Source: Archivesica marissinica (lineage: Eukaryota; Mollusca; Bivalvia; Venerida; Vesicomyidae). Taken from it: DNA of 64,000 nt. Numbering within the stretch: position 1 is the first letter of the stretch; each line of letters starts with the position of its first letter. Location: assembly GCA_014843695.1 (NCBI GenBank), contig CM026394.1, forward strand, positions 38,580,382 through 38,644,381. Reading direction: 5' to 3'. Shown here one piece after another: positions 45,523 to 56,759 of this stretch. Position numbers and translations under genes: made by a program. The notes beneath the pieces are model-generated. The model did not search any database, was not told where the DNA came from, and saw only the letters and a list, made by a program, of their open reading frames with translations.

Positions 45523-45768
45523 TTAAACTTTATTTATTTTACAATGATTGCGAAGCAAGTTCTAAGAACTTATATTAATCATTCTCGTTTGCGCGGATGA
45601 ACGCGTAAATGTGGTTATTCGTGTGAGAGGAAACCGGAGTACCCGGAGAAAACCCACGTGTCCGATCTGGCGACCACAGTACCATCTCACATACTTCACG
45701 GTCCAAGGATCGAACCAGGGTTGCAATGGTGAGAAGCGACCGCGCTAACCACTGCGCTAATCGGGCAG
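45523..45768 (-). mobile_element. SINE-D copy
   Basis: It is full length from TTTAAACTTTATTTATTTTA to CACTGCGCTAATCGGGCAG, lying between bait exons 2 and 1. Confidence 0.92.
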
Positions 45769-46989
45769 CCTTCAGAGATTAATATTTACTATGTATTTTA
45801 GAATTATCTCAATACATTAGTGTCGTATGTTGTTCAAAAGATTAGATTAGCGCTATATTATACTGGGATTATTTAGTAGGTGTATATGTTAAGCAACTAT
45901 AATACTTTCGATTGTTCCTAGCAGGGAACTAGTAATATATATATTATCCGGCTCTCTATATTAGATTTTTCGGCTTAGAAGCCTTTTTCACGGGAAACAT
46001 AAATCATTAAGAAAACTAAATGACAAATTCCATTGGAGTTGAAAGTGGAGTTGATATGCACAATTATGCTTGGCATAATCCAATCCAAAGTTTCATTGAT
46101 TTCTGGCCAAATGGTTGCTGAGAAATAGCACGGTCAAGAATAACAGGACGGATGGAACCAAAGAGAAATAACTCAATGAAATATCAGTCCAGTGACATGC
46201 GCCGATGAGATGCACTACTAGGCTTTGTACCAATCGATTCTGAGAAGTTTCCCTGATTCCCGGAAAATAGTTGCTGAGAAATAGCGCGACCAAGAATAGC
46301 AGGACGGAGGGAATCAAAGAGAATTAACTCAATGAAATATCAGTCCAGTGACATGCGCCGATGAGATGCACTACTAGGCTTTGTACCAATCGATTCTGAG
46401 AAGTTTCCCTGATTCCCGGAAAATAGTTGCTGAGAAATAGCGCGACCAAGAATAGCAGGACGGAGGGAATCAAAGAGAATTAACTCAATGAAATATCAGT
46501 CCAGTGACATGCGCCGATGAGATGCACTACTAGGCTTTGTACCAATCGATTCTGAGAAGTTTCCCTGATTCCCGGAAAATAGTTGCTGAGAAATAGCGCG
46601 ACCAAGAATAGCAGGACGGAGGGAATCAAAGAGAATTAACTCAATGAAATATCAGTCCAGTGAAATACTGCTTGGTGAAAGTGAAAGGCTTTGTACCAGT
46701 CAGTTCTGAGAAGTTTCACTGATTGCCGGCCAATTGGTTGCTGACAAATAGCGCGACCAAGAATAGCAGGACGGAGGGAATCAAAGAGAATTAACTCAAT
46801 GAAATATCAGTCCAGTGAAATACTGCTTGGTGAAAGTGAAAGGCTTTGTACCAGTCAGTTCTGAGAAGTTTCACTGATTGCCGGCCAATTGGTTGCTGAC
46901 AAATAGCGCGACCAAGAATAGCAGGACGGAGGGAATCAAAGAGCCATAACTGAATGAAAAGTGGAACGCCGATGATATGTACAATTAGT

Positions 46990-47252
46990 TATGTTATATT
47001 TCGCGTTTTACGCCTGCATCAGCACCATTTTGGGCTATATCGCCGGCGGGCAGTTTACCTAACAACACCTTTCCTGGGCAGGCTCCAGCGGTTAACCAGT
47101 ACTTGGGTGCACCAACCTCCGTAAGAAACTGCCAACGTTTTCATATAAATGAGACACGGCCTGAGCGGGGCTCGAACCCGTGACCATCAGTGATGATAGG
47201 TTACAGTGGTATACAAGTCAGCGGCCTTAACCACTCGACCATGGAGGCGGAC
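46990..47252 (-). mobile_element. SINE-A copy inside the 156-bp array
   Basis: Full length. Similar TGTACAA words on both sides suggest a short target duplication. The insertion postdates the array around it. Confidence 0.92.
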
Positions 47253-47461
47253 TGTGTACAACTAGACTTGACCACTCACTCATGATAAGTTTCACTGTTT
47301 TTCGGTCAGTGGTTCTAAGAATAGAGCGGGAAAAATGCTATGTATACTATATGAATAAAAAGGAAAGGGCCATACCATGAACACTTATCCGAGTGGAACG
47401 CGCCGGCGATATGCACAACTAGGATTGTTTCCAAGGATTGTTTCCAATCACTCCTGTGATG

Positions 47462-47560
47462 TTTCATCGATATCTGTTTCGATATCTGTTTCATCGATAT
47501 CTGTTTCGATATCTGTTTCATCGATATCTGTTTCGATATCTGTTTCATCGATATCTGTTC
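47462..47560. repeat. 27-bp minisatellite
   Basis: CATCGATATCTGTTTCGATA plus TCTGTTT repeats about 3.5 times. The unit itself contains a doubled GATATCTGTTT. Confidence 0.93.
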
Positions 47561-48011
47561 AGTGGTTGGTGAGAAATAGCGCGGATAAAAATAACAGGAT
47601 GTACGGATGGAAAGGACCAAAACTCAATGAAAAATCATCCGAGTAGAACGTGACGATGATATGCACAGCTAGGCTTGGTATCATTCACTCCTGTGAAGTT
47701 TTATTGATTTACGGACAGTGATTGCTGAGCCATACAGCTGAGATGAACAATGGGACGCACGGACGGAGCAGTGACTATATGCTTCCCCTTTCGGAGAATA
47801 AAATCGATACCAGCTACCATTGGTTGGTATTAGCGACGATCGCTATTAATATTTATCATCGACGTAAGTTCCTTTTATGTCAATAAAACAATTTTTAATA
47901 AATACGGTAACAAATAATTAACATTCAGTCTGATACTGAGGAGAGGCAAATTAAAGAGATGATGGTGGTTTGAATGTGGGATACTTAGATTAGAAAGTGT
48001 GTACGTGCTAC

Positions 48012-48147
48012 CTGGAGATGTGCCCGTTTCGAAACCACTAGAAGTGCCTGTTCCTCCCGTTGATGGATTGCAGTCTATTTGTCTCTTGTAATACGGATGG
48101 GCCCAACTAAAACTGGTAACGTCAGTCAGAACGTGGATGCCTGCCGT
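48012..48147 (-). CDS. TEP alternative bait exon 1
   Basis: The acceptor is CACTATGATACAG and the donor TCTCCAG|GTAGCA; 136 nt, phase 0 in and 1 out. It reads TAGIHVLTDVTSFSWAHPYY then KRQIDCNPSTGGTGTSSG and a short Ser/Thr/Gly tail. It has the shortest bait of the three (45 codons against 60 and 70). No further TEP exon was recognised upstream (to the right) in this window. Confidence 0.92.
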
Positions 48148-48439
48148 CTGTATCATAGTGCATAGAGGTTTGTTTGTAATTCAATAAGTAACATATATTA
48201 AATGCGTTATGCAGACATGGATTCATATGAAGCAATCCATGTCGTTACATAGTGTTATATATAGTTATTAGTGGACATGCATGAACGATGCAAACTGTTA
48301 AATGCTGTAATAAAGTTACCAAGGGGTCAAGTATAATAAGGTACCAGGCATGGAGCATGTGGTTGTAGTTTGATATGCCAAATGTAAATCGACAGTTGTA
48401 ATGTTTACGCGTATAAATTTGAAAAATTATCAGGATGCA

Positions 48440-49110
48440 ATGTATACATACACAAATCGGGATACAGTACATACACAAATCGGGATGAAATAAGTAGATA
48501 CACAAATCGGCATACAATGTGTACATACACACATCGGGATGAAATAAGTAGATACACAAATCGGCATACAATGTGTACATACACACATCGGGATACAGTA
48601 CATACACACATCGGGATACAGTACATACACAAATCGTGATACAGTACATACACAAATCGTGATACAGTACATACACAAATCGGGATACAGTACATACACA
48701 CATCGGGATACAGTACATACACAAATCGTGATACAGTACATACACAAATCGGGATACAGTACATACACAAATCGGGATACAGTACATACACAAATCGGGA
48801 TACAGTACATACACAAATCGGGATACAGTACATACACAAATCGGGATACAGTACATACACAAATCGGGATACAGTACATACACAAATCGGGATACAGTAC
48901 ATACACAAATCGGGATGCAATGTGTACATACACAAATCGGCATACAATGTGTATATACACAAATCGAGATACAGTACATACACAAATCGGAATACAGTAC
49001 ATACACAAATCGGGATACAATGTGTACATACACACATCGGGATACAGTACATACACAAATCGGGATACAGTACATACACAAATCGGGATACAGTACATAC
49101 ACAACCTTCG
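48440..49110. repeat. 23-bp minisatellite, about 29 copies
   Basis: The unit ACACAAATCGGGATACAGTA plus CAT recurs, with longer variants containing CAATGTGTACATACAC. The apparent 285-codon minus frame is repeat only. Sequence from 49110 to 49515 shows nothing recognisable. Confidence 0.95.
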
Positions 49111-49519
49111 TTGTTTCTTATAAGCGAATGCCATTTGTAAACATATCTAAATCGTGCTGACTGAACTGAGAGGACATCTTTAGCATACTTAGATATATCT
49201 CAAAATGAGTTATATCTGTAGGTGAGTTGTGTTGTTAACAGACCCACTACAACATTGGTTGATATCACAAACAAATTGGTAATTGCTTATAGTAATATAG
49301 AACTCATGTTCATTTTCTGGGTAGAGATGTCCCCTTAAATTGATTCCAATGGCTATAATTGATTCCAATTTAGTTCATCAATTAGTCAAGATTAGTCAAA
49401 TGAGATGTTGTACGCAATAACACAATTACGGTTTCTTCTAATATTGGGTTTCAAGTTTATTCAAGTGTATTGGCATTATCAGCAATACATTGCCTTTGGC
49501 CATTTACATAAGTATAAAC

Positions 49520-49553
49520 TATGGCACACACACACCACACACACACACACACA

Positions 49554-49603
<50 letters not shown>

Positions 49604-49620
49604 CCACACACCACACACAC

Positions 49621-49655
<35 letters not shown>

Positions 49656-49670
49656 CACACACCACACACC

Positions 49671-49712
<42 letters not shown>

Positions 49713-49915
49713 CACACACACACACCACACACACACCACACAAACACACCATACAAACACACATCACACACTCCACACATACACCACCCACACACCACAC
49801 ACACACCACACACGCACATACCACACGCACCCAAACCACACACACACACCACACACGCACATACCACACGCAAATACCACACGACACACCACACACACAT
49901 CACATGCACACCACA

Positions 49916-49946
<31 letters not shown>

Positions 49947-50500
49947 CATCACATACACACACATCACATACACACACATCACACACACCACACACACCAC
50001 ACATACACCACACACACACACCACACACACACCACATACGCACATACCACACGCAAATACCACACGCACATACCACACGCACACAGCACACGCACACATC
50101 ACACGCACATACACCACACCCAAACACCACACATCACACAAACACCACAAACAAACACACCACACACACCACACACACCACACACACCACACACACAACA
50201 AACACATACCACACACACATACCACACACACCACACATACACACACACCACACACACTTCACACACACACCACACAACACACACCACAAACACACCACAC
50301 ACGCACATACCACACGCACATACCACACGCACATACCACACACACACACCACACGCACACATCACACTCATACACCACATCCACACACCACACGCACACA
50401 CCACGCGCACACACCACGCGCACACATCACACGCACACAAAACACGCTCACATATACACGACACACCACACACACACACACACCGCACACACACACCACA
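49520..50500. repeat. Compound (AC)n simple repeat up to an assembly gap
   Basis: CACACA and CACACC runs with ACGC and CATAC variants extend for nearly 1 kb. Frames reading His/Thr or Cys/Val here are not genes. Confidence 0.97.
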
Positions 50501-51500
50501 NNNNNNNNNNNNNNNNNNNNNNNNNNNNNNNNNNNNNNNNNNNNNNNNNNNNNNNNNNNNNNNNNNNNNNNNNNNNNNNNNNNNNNNNNNNNNNNNNNNN
50601 NNNNNNNNNNNNNNNNNNNNNNNNNNNNNNNNNNNNNNNNNNNNNNNNNNNNNNNNNNNNNNNNNNNNNNNNNNNNNNNNNNNNNNNNNNNNNNNNNNNN
50701 NNNNNNNNNNNNNNNNNNNNNNNNNNNNNNNNNNNNNNNNNNNNNNNNNNNNNNNNNNNNNNNNNNNNNNNNNNNNNNNNNNNNNNNNNNNNNNNNNNNN
50801 NNNNNNNNNNNNNNNNNNNNNNNNNNNNNNNNNNNNNNNNNNNNNNNNNNNNNNNNNNNNNNNNNNNNNNNNNNNNNNNNNNNNNNNNNNNNNNNNNNNN
50901 NNNNNNNNNNNNNNNNNNNNNNNNNNNNNNNNNNNNNNNNNNNNNNNNNNNNNNNNNNNNNNNNNNNNNNNNNNNNNNNNNNNNNNNNNNNNNNNNNNNN
51001 NNNNNNNNNNNNNNNNNNNNNNNNNNNNNNNNNNNNNNNNNNNNNNNNNNNNNNNNNNNNNNNNNNNNNNNNNNNNNNNNNNNNNNNNNNNNNNNNNNNN
51101 NNNNNNNNNNNNNNNNNNNNNNNNNNNNNNNNNNNNNNNNNNNNNNNNNNNNNNNNNNNNNNNNNNNNNNNNNNNNNNNNNNNNNNNNNNNNNNNNNNNN
51201 NNNNNNNNNNNNNNNNNNNNNNNNNNNNNNNNNNNNNNNNNNNNNNNNNNNNNNNNNNNNNNNNNNNNNNNNNNNNNNNNNNNNNNNNNNNNNNNNNNNN
51301 NNNNNNNNNNNNNNNNNNNNNNNNNNNNNNNNNNNNNNNNNNNNNNNNNNNNNNNNNNNNNNNNNNNNNNNNNNNNNNNNNNNNNNNNNNNNNNNNNNNN
51401 NNNNNNNNNNNNNNNNNNNNNNNNNNNNNNNNNNNNNNNNNNNNNNNNNNNNNNNNNNNNNNNNNNNNNNNNNNNNNNNNNNNNNNNNNNNNNNNNNNNN
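50501..51500. other. Assembly gap of exactly 1000 N
   Basis: A round-number run of N between two tandem arrays, so the true length is unknown. Confidence 1.
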
Positions 51501-52906
51501 ATGTATATACACGTGACACTATTTCATATTAACCAGATGTGGTGAGACGATGACCATATGTATATAACGGACACTATCATATTAACCATTGTGAGACGAT
51601 GTACCTATATGTATATACACGTGACACTATTCCATATTAACCATATGTGGTGAGACGATGTACCTATATGTATATACACGTGACACTATTCCATATTAAC
51701 CATATGTGGTGAGACGATGTACCTATATGTATATACACGTGACACTATTCCATATTAACCATATGTGTTGAGACGATGTACCTATATGTATATACACGTG
51801 ACACTATTCCATATTAACCATATGTGGTGAGACGATGTACCTATATGTATATACACGTGACACTATTCCATATTAACCATATGTGGTGAGACGATGTACC
51901 TATATGTATATACACGTGACACTATTCCATATTAACCATATGTGGTGAGACGATGTACCTATATGTATATACACGTGACACTATTCCATATTAACCATAT
52001 GTGGTCAGACGATGTACCTATATGTATATACACGTGACACTATTCCATATTAACCATATGTGGTGAGACGATGTACCTATATGTATATACACGTGACACT
52101 ATTCCATATTAACCATATGTGGTGAGACGATGTACCTATATGTATATACACGTGACACTATTCCATATTAACCATATGTGGTCAGACGATGTACCTATAT
52201 GTATATACACGTGACACTATTCCATATTAACCATATGTGGTGAGACGATGTACCTATATGTATATACACGTGACACTATTCCATATTAACCATATGTGGT
52301 CAGACGATGTACCTATATGTATATACACGTGACACTATTCCATATTAACCATATGTGGTCAGACGATGTACCTATATGTATATACACGTGACACTATTCC
52401 ATATTAACCATATGTGGTGAGACGATGTACCTATATGTATATACACGTGACACTATTTCATATTAACCATATGTGGTCAGACGATGTACCTATATGTATA
52501 TACACGTGACACTATTTCATATTAACCATATGTGGTGAGACGATGTACCTATATGTATATACACGTGACACTATTTCATATTAACCATATGTGGTCAGAC
52601 GATGTACCTATATGTATATACACGTGACACTATTTCATATTAACCATATGTGTTGAGACGATGTACCTATATGTATATACACGTGACACTATTCCATATT
52701 AACCATATGTGGTCAGACGATGTACCTATATGTATATACACGTGACACTATTCCATATTAACCATATGTGGTCAGACGATGTACCTATATGTATATACAC
52801 GTGACACTATTCCATATTAACCATATGTGGTCAGACGATGTACCTATATGTATGTACACGTGACACTATTCCATATTAACCATATGTGGTCAGACGATGT
52901 ACCTAC
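51501..52906. repeat. 59-bp minisatellite, about 24 copies
   Basis: The unit ATGTATATACACGTGACACT plus ATTCCATATTAACCATATGT is nearly uniform. The second copy (51541-51600), close to the gap, has several single-base losses. Confidence 0.95.
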
Positions 52907-53012
52907 ATCTATAAGTCTGAAATAAAAATCTGTTCTGTTCAGTTCTTGATTTCATATATCTGAGCTTAATGTTGTCTATTGTCTACTAGTTTTCTGATTC
53001 ATTGTATTAGCC

Positions 53013-53498
53013 TACAGTCAATCCTGTCTTAAGCAGTCAGCCAATGGAATCCCACAGTGGCTGCTTAGTTTATACAAATTTATATTAGCTCGATTGCGAA
53101 ACAAGTTATTACAACTTATATTAATCACTCTCGAGACCTCATTCCTGGTGGAATCCATCGCCACGAGGGAGAGAGAGAAGAGGCAACTTGGAATTTAAAT
53201 GCCTTGCCTAAGGGCACAATCGTAACGGTCCCAGCGGGGCTCGAATAGTGGGGTTATTGAATAGTCCACACACGTTTTCATTTTCCGATTTATGCAGTCA
53301 TACTGCACGTCATGCTGAAACGTCAATGTAAACGTACACTCGTATGTGGCTGCTTAGCACAGGTGGTTGCCAATGTCAAATATATAATAAAACAACATAT
53401 TGGGAATCTAGAAAATGGCTGCTTACTACGTGTTAGCTTCTTAATGGCTGCTTATTAGCTGCTTATTGGAGGTGGCCATTGACACAGGTTTGACTGTA
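53013..53498. mobile_element. MITE of the TACAGTCAAAC family, split by a SINE-C
   Basis: Termini TACAGTCAATCCTGT and ACAGGTTTGACTGTA are inverted. TGGCTGCTTA motifs recur inside. A SINE-C (minus, 53068-53247) interrupts it. The right end lies 29 nt before the exon at 53528. Confidence 0.82.
53068..53247 (-). mobile_element. SINE-C nested in a MITE
   Basis: From the tail TTTATACAAATTTATATTAG to CAGCGGGGCTCGAA. The head beyond the B box is missing. Confidence 0.88.
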
Positions 53499-53527
53499 AT
53501 GATCAAAACTCATTGTGTATATTTCAG

Positions 53528-53654
53528 AGTCTTTTCTGTTGTGATTCTTTATTTTGTTGTTGGAACATTGCTGCTGAAATTCGTCAAGAAGAAGGAAGGA
53601 ACCGGGGTGATACCAAACTTGACATTCTGGAGAAGTCTACCTGTTTTAATTAAG
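53528..53654 (+). CDS. Orphan paralog of the MRH-gene membrane exon
   Basis: The acceptor is GTATATTTCAG and the donor ATTAAG|GTAATT; 127 nt, phase 2 in and 0 out, the same as 7366-7492. It reads VFSVVILYFVVGTLLLKF, then VKKKEGTGVIPNLTFWRS, then LPVLIK. The helix, basic stop and IPN-x-x-x-W-x-x-x-P-x-L-I order match the first copy. IPN-L-T-F-W is closer to vertebrate cation-dependent mannose-6-phosphate receptors. No lumenal exon was found upstream, but the gap at 50501 could hide one. Confidence 0.78.
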
Positions 53655-53670
53655 GTAATTTACACATGTC

Positions 53671-54214
53671 TTTAAAGCAGCACTATATCGTAATAAAGGA
53701 TTTGTTCGGTAAAATATAATACTAATGTATGTTTGTTTACAAAACTCGAAATAGTCGCTCAGAAACGATAAAACCTCAATAAATATACACTGTCGTACAC
53801 GCGAATTGTTTATCAACACACGCAATGTAAACACGCATAGCGTGCATGCGTGAAACAACAGCGGATGTAGAAAAGCACGTTGGAATGTCAACATATTATG
53901 AACATGAAATACTATCTATCTATCTTCCTCTAATATCGAATCCCTCGCGGGGATGTAGACATATCCCTAAAAGACTAACAAGTAATTCAATTAAAAAAGA
54001 CAACGTGGGATAAATGGGGACGATGCATTCCGATTGTTAACAAGTGCGTGACCGACCGATTCGGAAAGTCCTACTTTCGGTTTCGAGTTTGTTTTATGGC
54101 AACAAACACTGTTTACTTATTGAACATAATTATGCAAATTATAATTTAAGAATGCGTAGTAGCATTGCTATTTTTCAAATATATTTTATTTCATACGATA
54201 TAGGGCTGCTTTAA
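53671..54214. mobile_element. MITE with TTTAAAGCAGCAC termini
   Basis: TTTAAAGCAGCACTATATCG at the left and TACGATATAGGGCTGCTTTAA at the right are inverted. A SINE-E scrap (CCCTCGCGGGGATG) sits near 53940. It begins 17 nt after the orphan exon's donor. Confidence 0.72.
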
Positions 54215-54221
54215 GGATACG

Positions 54222-54404
54222 GGGACCTAGACATGTTTTCATGGACTGGCTTAGCCGACCAAGCGGTTAACCAGTAATAAGCAATGTGGGTGAGGTGCCT
54301 TGCTCAATGAAACTGACACTACATACATGGCCTGACCGAGTATAAATCCCAGGACCGTTCGATTCCAAATCCGACGCTCTACAACTGTACCACGGACGCC
54401 ACAC
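54222..54404 (-). mobile_element. SINE-E copy
   Basis: From ACGGGGACCTAGACATG to CCACGGACGCCAC. The B box is weakened (GAGTATAAATCCC). Confidence 0.82.
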
Positions 54405-54453
54405 ATTGCGCTGTATGCGAGCGTCCAGTTTGTTATACATGTACTTGCAATAC

Positions 54454-54724
54454 TTATCGTCGCTACCGGTTGCCCATATGAGCGACGCCTCCTAAAGAGA
54501 TTAGTCATTTTTAGATTTTGGAGGATAGTACAATGATACAGATAGAGACCCATTCCAGAATCTCCTCTGGTGCTTTTACCTGCAAGGTGTAAAGCACCGA
54601 CACGAGACCTCGGTTTAAAGTTCCATCTGAAAGACTGTTAATCATATTAGGATCAGACGGGGGATCGAACCTGCGATCCGTGGATTCTCAATCCAACGTG
54701 TTGACCACTGGACTACGGATCTGT
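54454..54724 (-). mobile_element. SINE-B copy
   Basis: Full length. The head complement reads GACCACTGGACTACGGATCTG. Confidence 0.92.
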
Positions 54725-54772
54725 CTGTAACAATGTTATAAGTGTTGAATACAATATTTATTATCAAAGGAA

Positions 54773-54954
54773 TACAGTCAAACCTGTCTTAAGCAGCCAA
54801 CCAAGGGAATCACTGAAAGTGGCTGCTTAGCACAGGTGGCTGCTTAATAGAGATCAAATGTATAGTAAACTAGCATATTGGGAATCTTGAAACTGGCTGC
54901 TTAATACAGGTTGGCTGCTTAATATAGGTGACCACTAACACAGGTTTGACTGTA
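54773..54954. mobile_element. MITE of the TACAGTCAAAC family, intact 182-bp copy
   Basis: Perfect 15-bp inverted ends TACAGTCAAACCTGT and ACAGGTTTGACTGTA. If TA is the duplicated target, the element proper starts at CAG. Three GGCTGCTTA motifs lie inside. Confidence 0.9.
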
Positions 54955-55001
54955 CATGAATATGGTTTTCTATGTAACATAAATAATAAGTAGGCAAAAC
55001 A

Positions 55002-55226
55002 TTAAACATCTTTAATTCCAAAATGTTCAGAACACACCATCGTGTACTGCAAGTTACTCGGCTTGATGCTTCTATTAATGTGCGCCAGCCATGTTTCTCT
55101 TCTTTTTTGGGAAAGTTCATTTGTTTTCTCGCCTTGTGGAGTAATTACAGCAGGCAGTCTATAAAATGACACCTTGTCTCTTTTCCCCCGATTCGCACAA
55201 CCGAATACACCACAAAAGTTAACCAT
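55002..55226 (-). CDS. THAP zinc-finger fragment, 74 codons
   Basis: The frame reads MVNFCGVFGCANRGKRDKVS, then FYRLPAVITPQGEKTNEL, then ETWLAHINRS, and ends MVCSEHFGIKDV. C-x4-C, FYRLP, W and C-x2-H fit a C2CH THAP domain, a DNA-binding fold found in P-element-type transposases and transcription factors. The frame stops a few residues after C-x2-H, before the usual final Pro/Phe. It is either a first exon or a truncated copy from a transposon. Confidence 0.75.
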   Translation of the reverse strand: MVNFCGVFGCANRGKRDKVSFYRLPAVITPQGEKTNELSQKRRETWLAHINRSIKPSNLQYTMVCSEHFGIKDV

Positions 55227-55382
55227 TATCCGTTAATAATGCGCCTATTGTCCGTGTTTACAAAAGAAATCTTGCAGAACGTGTGTATTGAATTTGTGTA
55301 GTGGAGCGTACTCCAACATGGCCGACGCATTAGCAATGACGTCACGCGAGAAGCCTCTATAGGATAAATTTGGAAGTGCAAA

Positions 55383-55628
55383 AACTGAGCACTGTGGTTA
55401 GCGCGCTCGCTTCTCGCCAATGCAACGGGTTCGATCCTCGGACCGGGCAGTATGTGAGATGGTACGGTGGTCGCCAGATCGGACAGGTGGGTTTTTCTCC
55501 GGGTACTCAGATTTCCTCCCACACGATTGACCATATTATACGCTTTCATCCGAGCCAACGAGAGTGATTAATATAAGTTGTTAGAACTTGCTTCGCAATC
55601 ATTGTAAAATAAAATAGAGTTTAAACTG
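55383..55628 (+). mobile_element. SINE-D copy
   Basis: From CTGAGCACTGTGGTTAGCGC to AATAAAATAGAGTTTAAAC. The B box is GGGTTCGATCCTCGG. Confidence 0.9.
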
Positions 55629-55639
55629 AGCCATCTCTA

Positions 55640-56060
55640 TTGAATATAATTTTGTTTACATTTTTTTCAGAATGGAGCTTTGTTTACAGTGAGTAAATGT
55701 CGTAAGAGTACGACTCGCTACGATGAAATATGAGCATGGATTATACACCCGGATAAACGAGCACTTTAGAGTGTTCATACATATCCAAATACATACTGTT
55801 GGTCCGAACATCCAACTTATTTTACAGAACAGAACAGTATCTTTATTTAGGAACACAGATTACAAAACATGACATTTTGTAATAACATATGAACAAAAAA
55901 TAATTTCAAAATAACGTACATGGGTACTGGACTACCTGTGAAATAGTGATTTTCAATCAAATGAAATGTGTATTTATGGTATGGTTATGTTAATAGAATT
56001 CGCACCTTGAAACAGATCCAGTAGTGTTGCTTCGATATTTCACAATTAAAGCCGGTTCTA
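55640..56060. other. No gene seen
   Basis: Unique-looking AT-rich sequence between SINEs. Nothing recognised. Confidence 0.4.
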
Positions 56061-56067
56061 GAGTGTG

Positions 56068-56350
56068 TTTTACGTTTATTTATCGTAGCTACCGGTTGCC
56101 CATATGAGCGACGCCTCCTGAAGAGATTAGTCATTTTAGATGTTTGGAGGATAGTGCAATGATACAGACATAGACCCATTCCAGAGTCTCCTCTGGTTCT
56201 CTTACGTGCACGGTGTAAAGCACTGACACGAGACCTCGGTTTAACGTCCCATCTGAAAGACTGTTAATTGTATTAGGGTCAGACGGGGGATCGAACCTGC
56301 GATCCCTGGATTACCAGTCCAGCGTGTTACTACTGGACTACAGATCCGTC
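56068..56350 (-). mobile_element. SINE-B copy
   Basis: Full length. The head complement is GTTACTACTGGACTACAGATC. Confidence 0.92.
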
Positions 56351-56439
56351 CGGTTCTAGAGCTCGCAGCTTAGTATATAAGTAATAAAACAAACATACAT
56401 ACTTATATAGAGTGTTTATTAGAGTAAGATATGATTTTA

Positions 56440-56757
56440 TGTCATCGAGTGATCACCGAAATGTGTATTGTCACGAGTGGCGTCATTGTGATCACCGAAA
56501 TGTGTATTGTCACGAGTGGCGTTATTGTGATCACCGACATTTGTATTTCCGCGAGTGGCATTATTGTGATCACCGACATGTGTATTTCCACGAGTGGCAT
56601 TATTGTGATCACCGAAATGTGTATTTCCGCGATTGGCGTTATTGTGATCACCGAAATGTGTATTGTCACGAGTGGCGTTATTGTGATCACCGAAATGTGT
56701 ATTTCCGCGAGTGGCGTTATTGTGATCACCGAAATGTGTATTTTCGCGAGTGGCGTT
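56440..56757. repeat. 39-bp minisatellite, eight copies
   Basis: GTGATCACCGAAATGTGTAT plus TTCCGCGAGTGGCGTTATT. The period is 13 codons, so three frames stay open. Confidence 0.95.
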
Positions 56758-56759
56758 CT

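Larger units (their letters stand above)
46080..47760. repeat. 156-bp minisatellite with diverged flanks
   Basis: Clean copies (46100-46950) share CAGTCCAGTGACATGCGCCG, CCGGAAAATAGTTGCTGAGA and AGGACGGAGGGAATCAAAGA at a 156-bp spacing. Diverged units continue to about 47760, split by the SINE-A at 46990. Confidence 0.88.
11672..48147 (-). other. TEP: Thioester-containing protein (TEP/A2M family) gene, bait region to C-terminus
   Basis: Twenty exons on the minus strand join with GT-AG introns and consistent phases. They give 800 to 825 residues depending on which of three bait exons is used. Order: bait, A2M/MG7 segment, CUB half, thioester domain with GCGEQTM, CUB half, MG8 and a Cys-rich end. 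TEPs are secreted innate-immune proteins. Cleavage in the bait region by proteases exposes the thioester, which then bonds to the target surface. Family members are about 1,450 residues, so roughly 600 N-terminal residues (MG1 to MG6) are missing; they may lie beyond 64000 or in the gap at 50501-51500. A scallop TEP is known to vary by mutually exclusive central exons, and this locus has the same plan. No promoter is visible in the window. Confidence 0.92.

Noticed and set aside
48245..49134. Cys/Tyr-rich repeat ORFs
   Set aside because: A 23-bp array. All three minus frames are open because the period is not divisible by three and the frames cycle.
49405..51516. 700-codon His/Thr-rich open frame
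   Set aside because: It is the (AC)n tract read through 1000 N.
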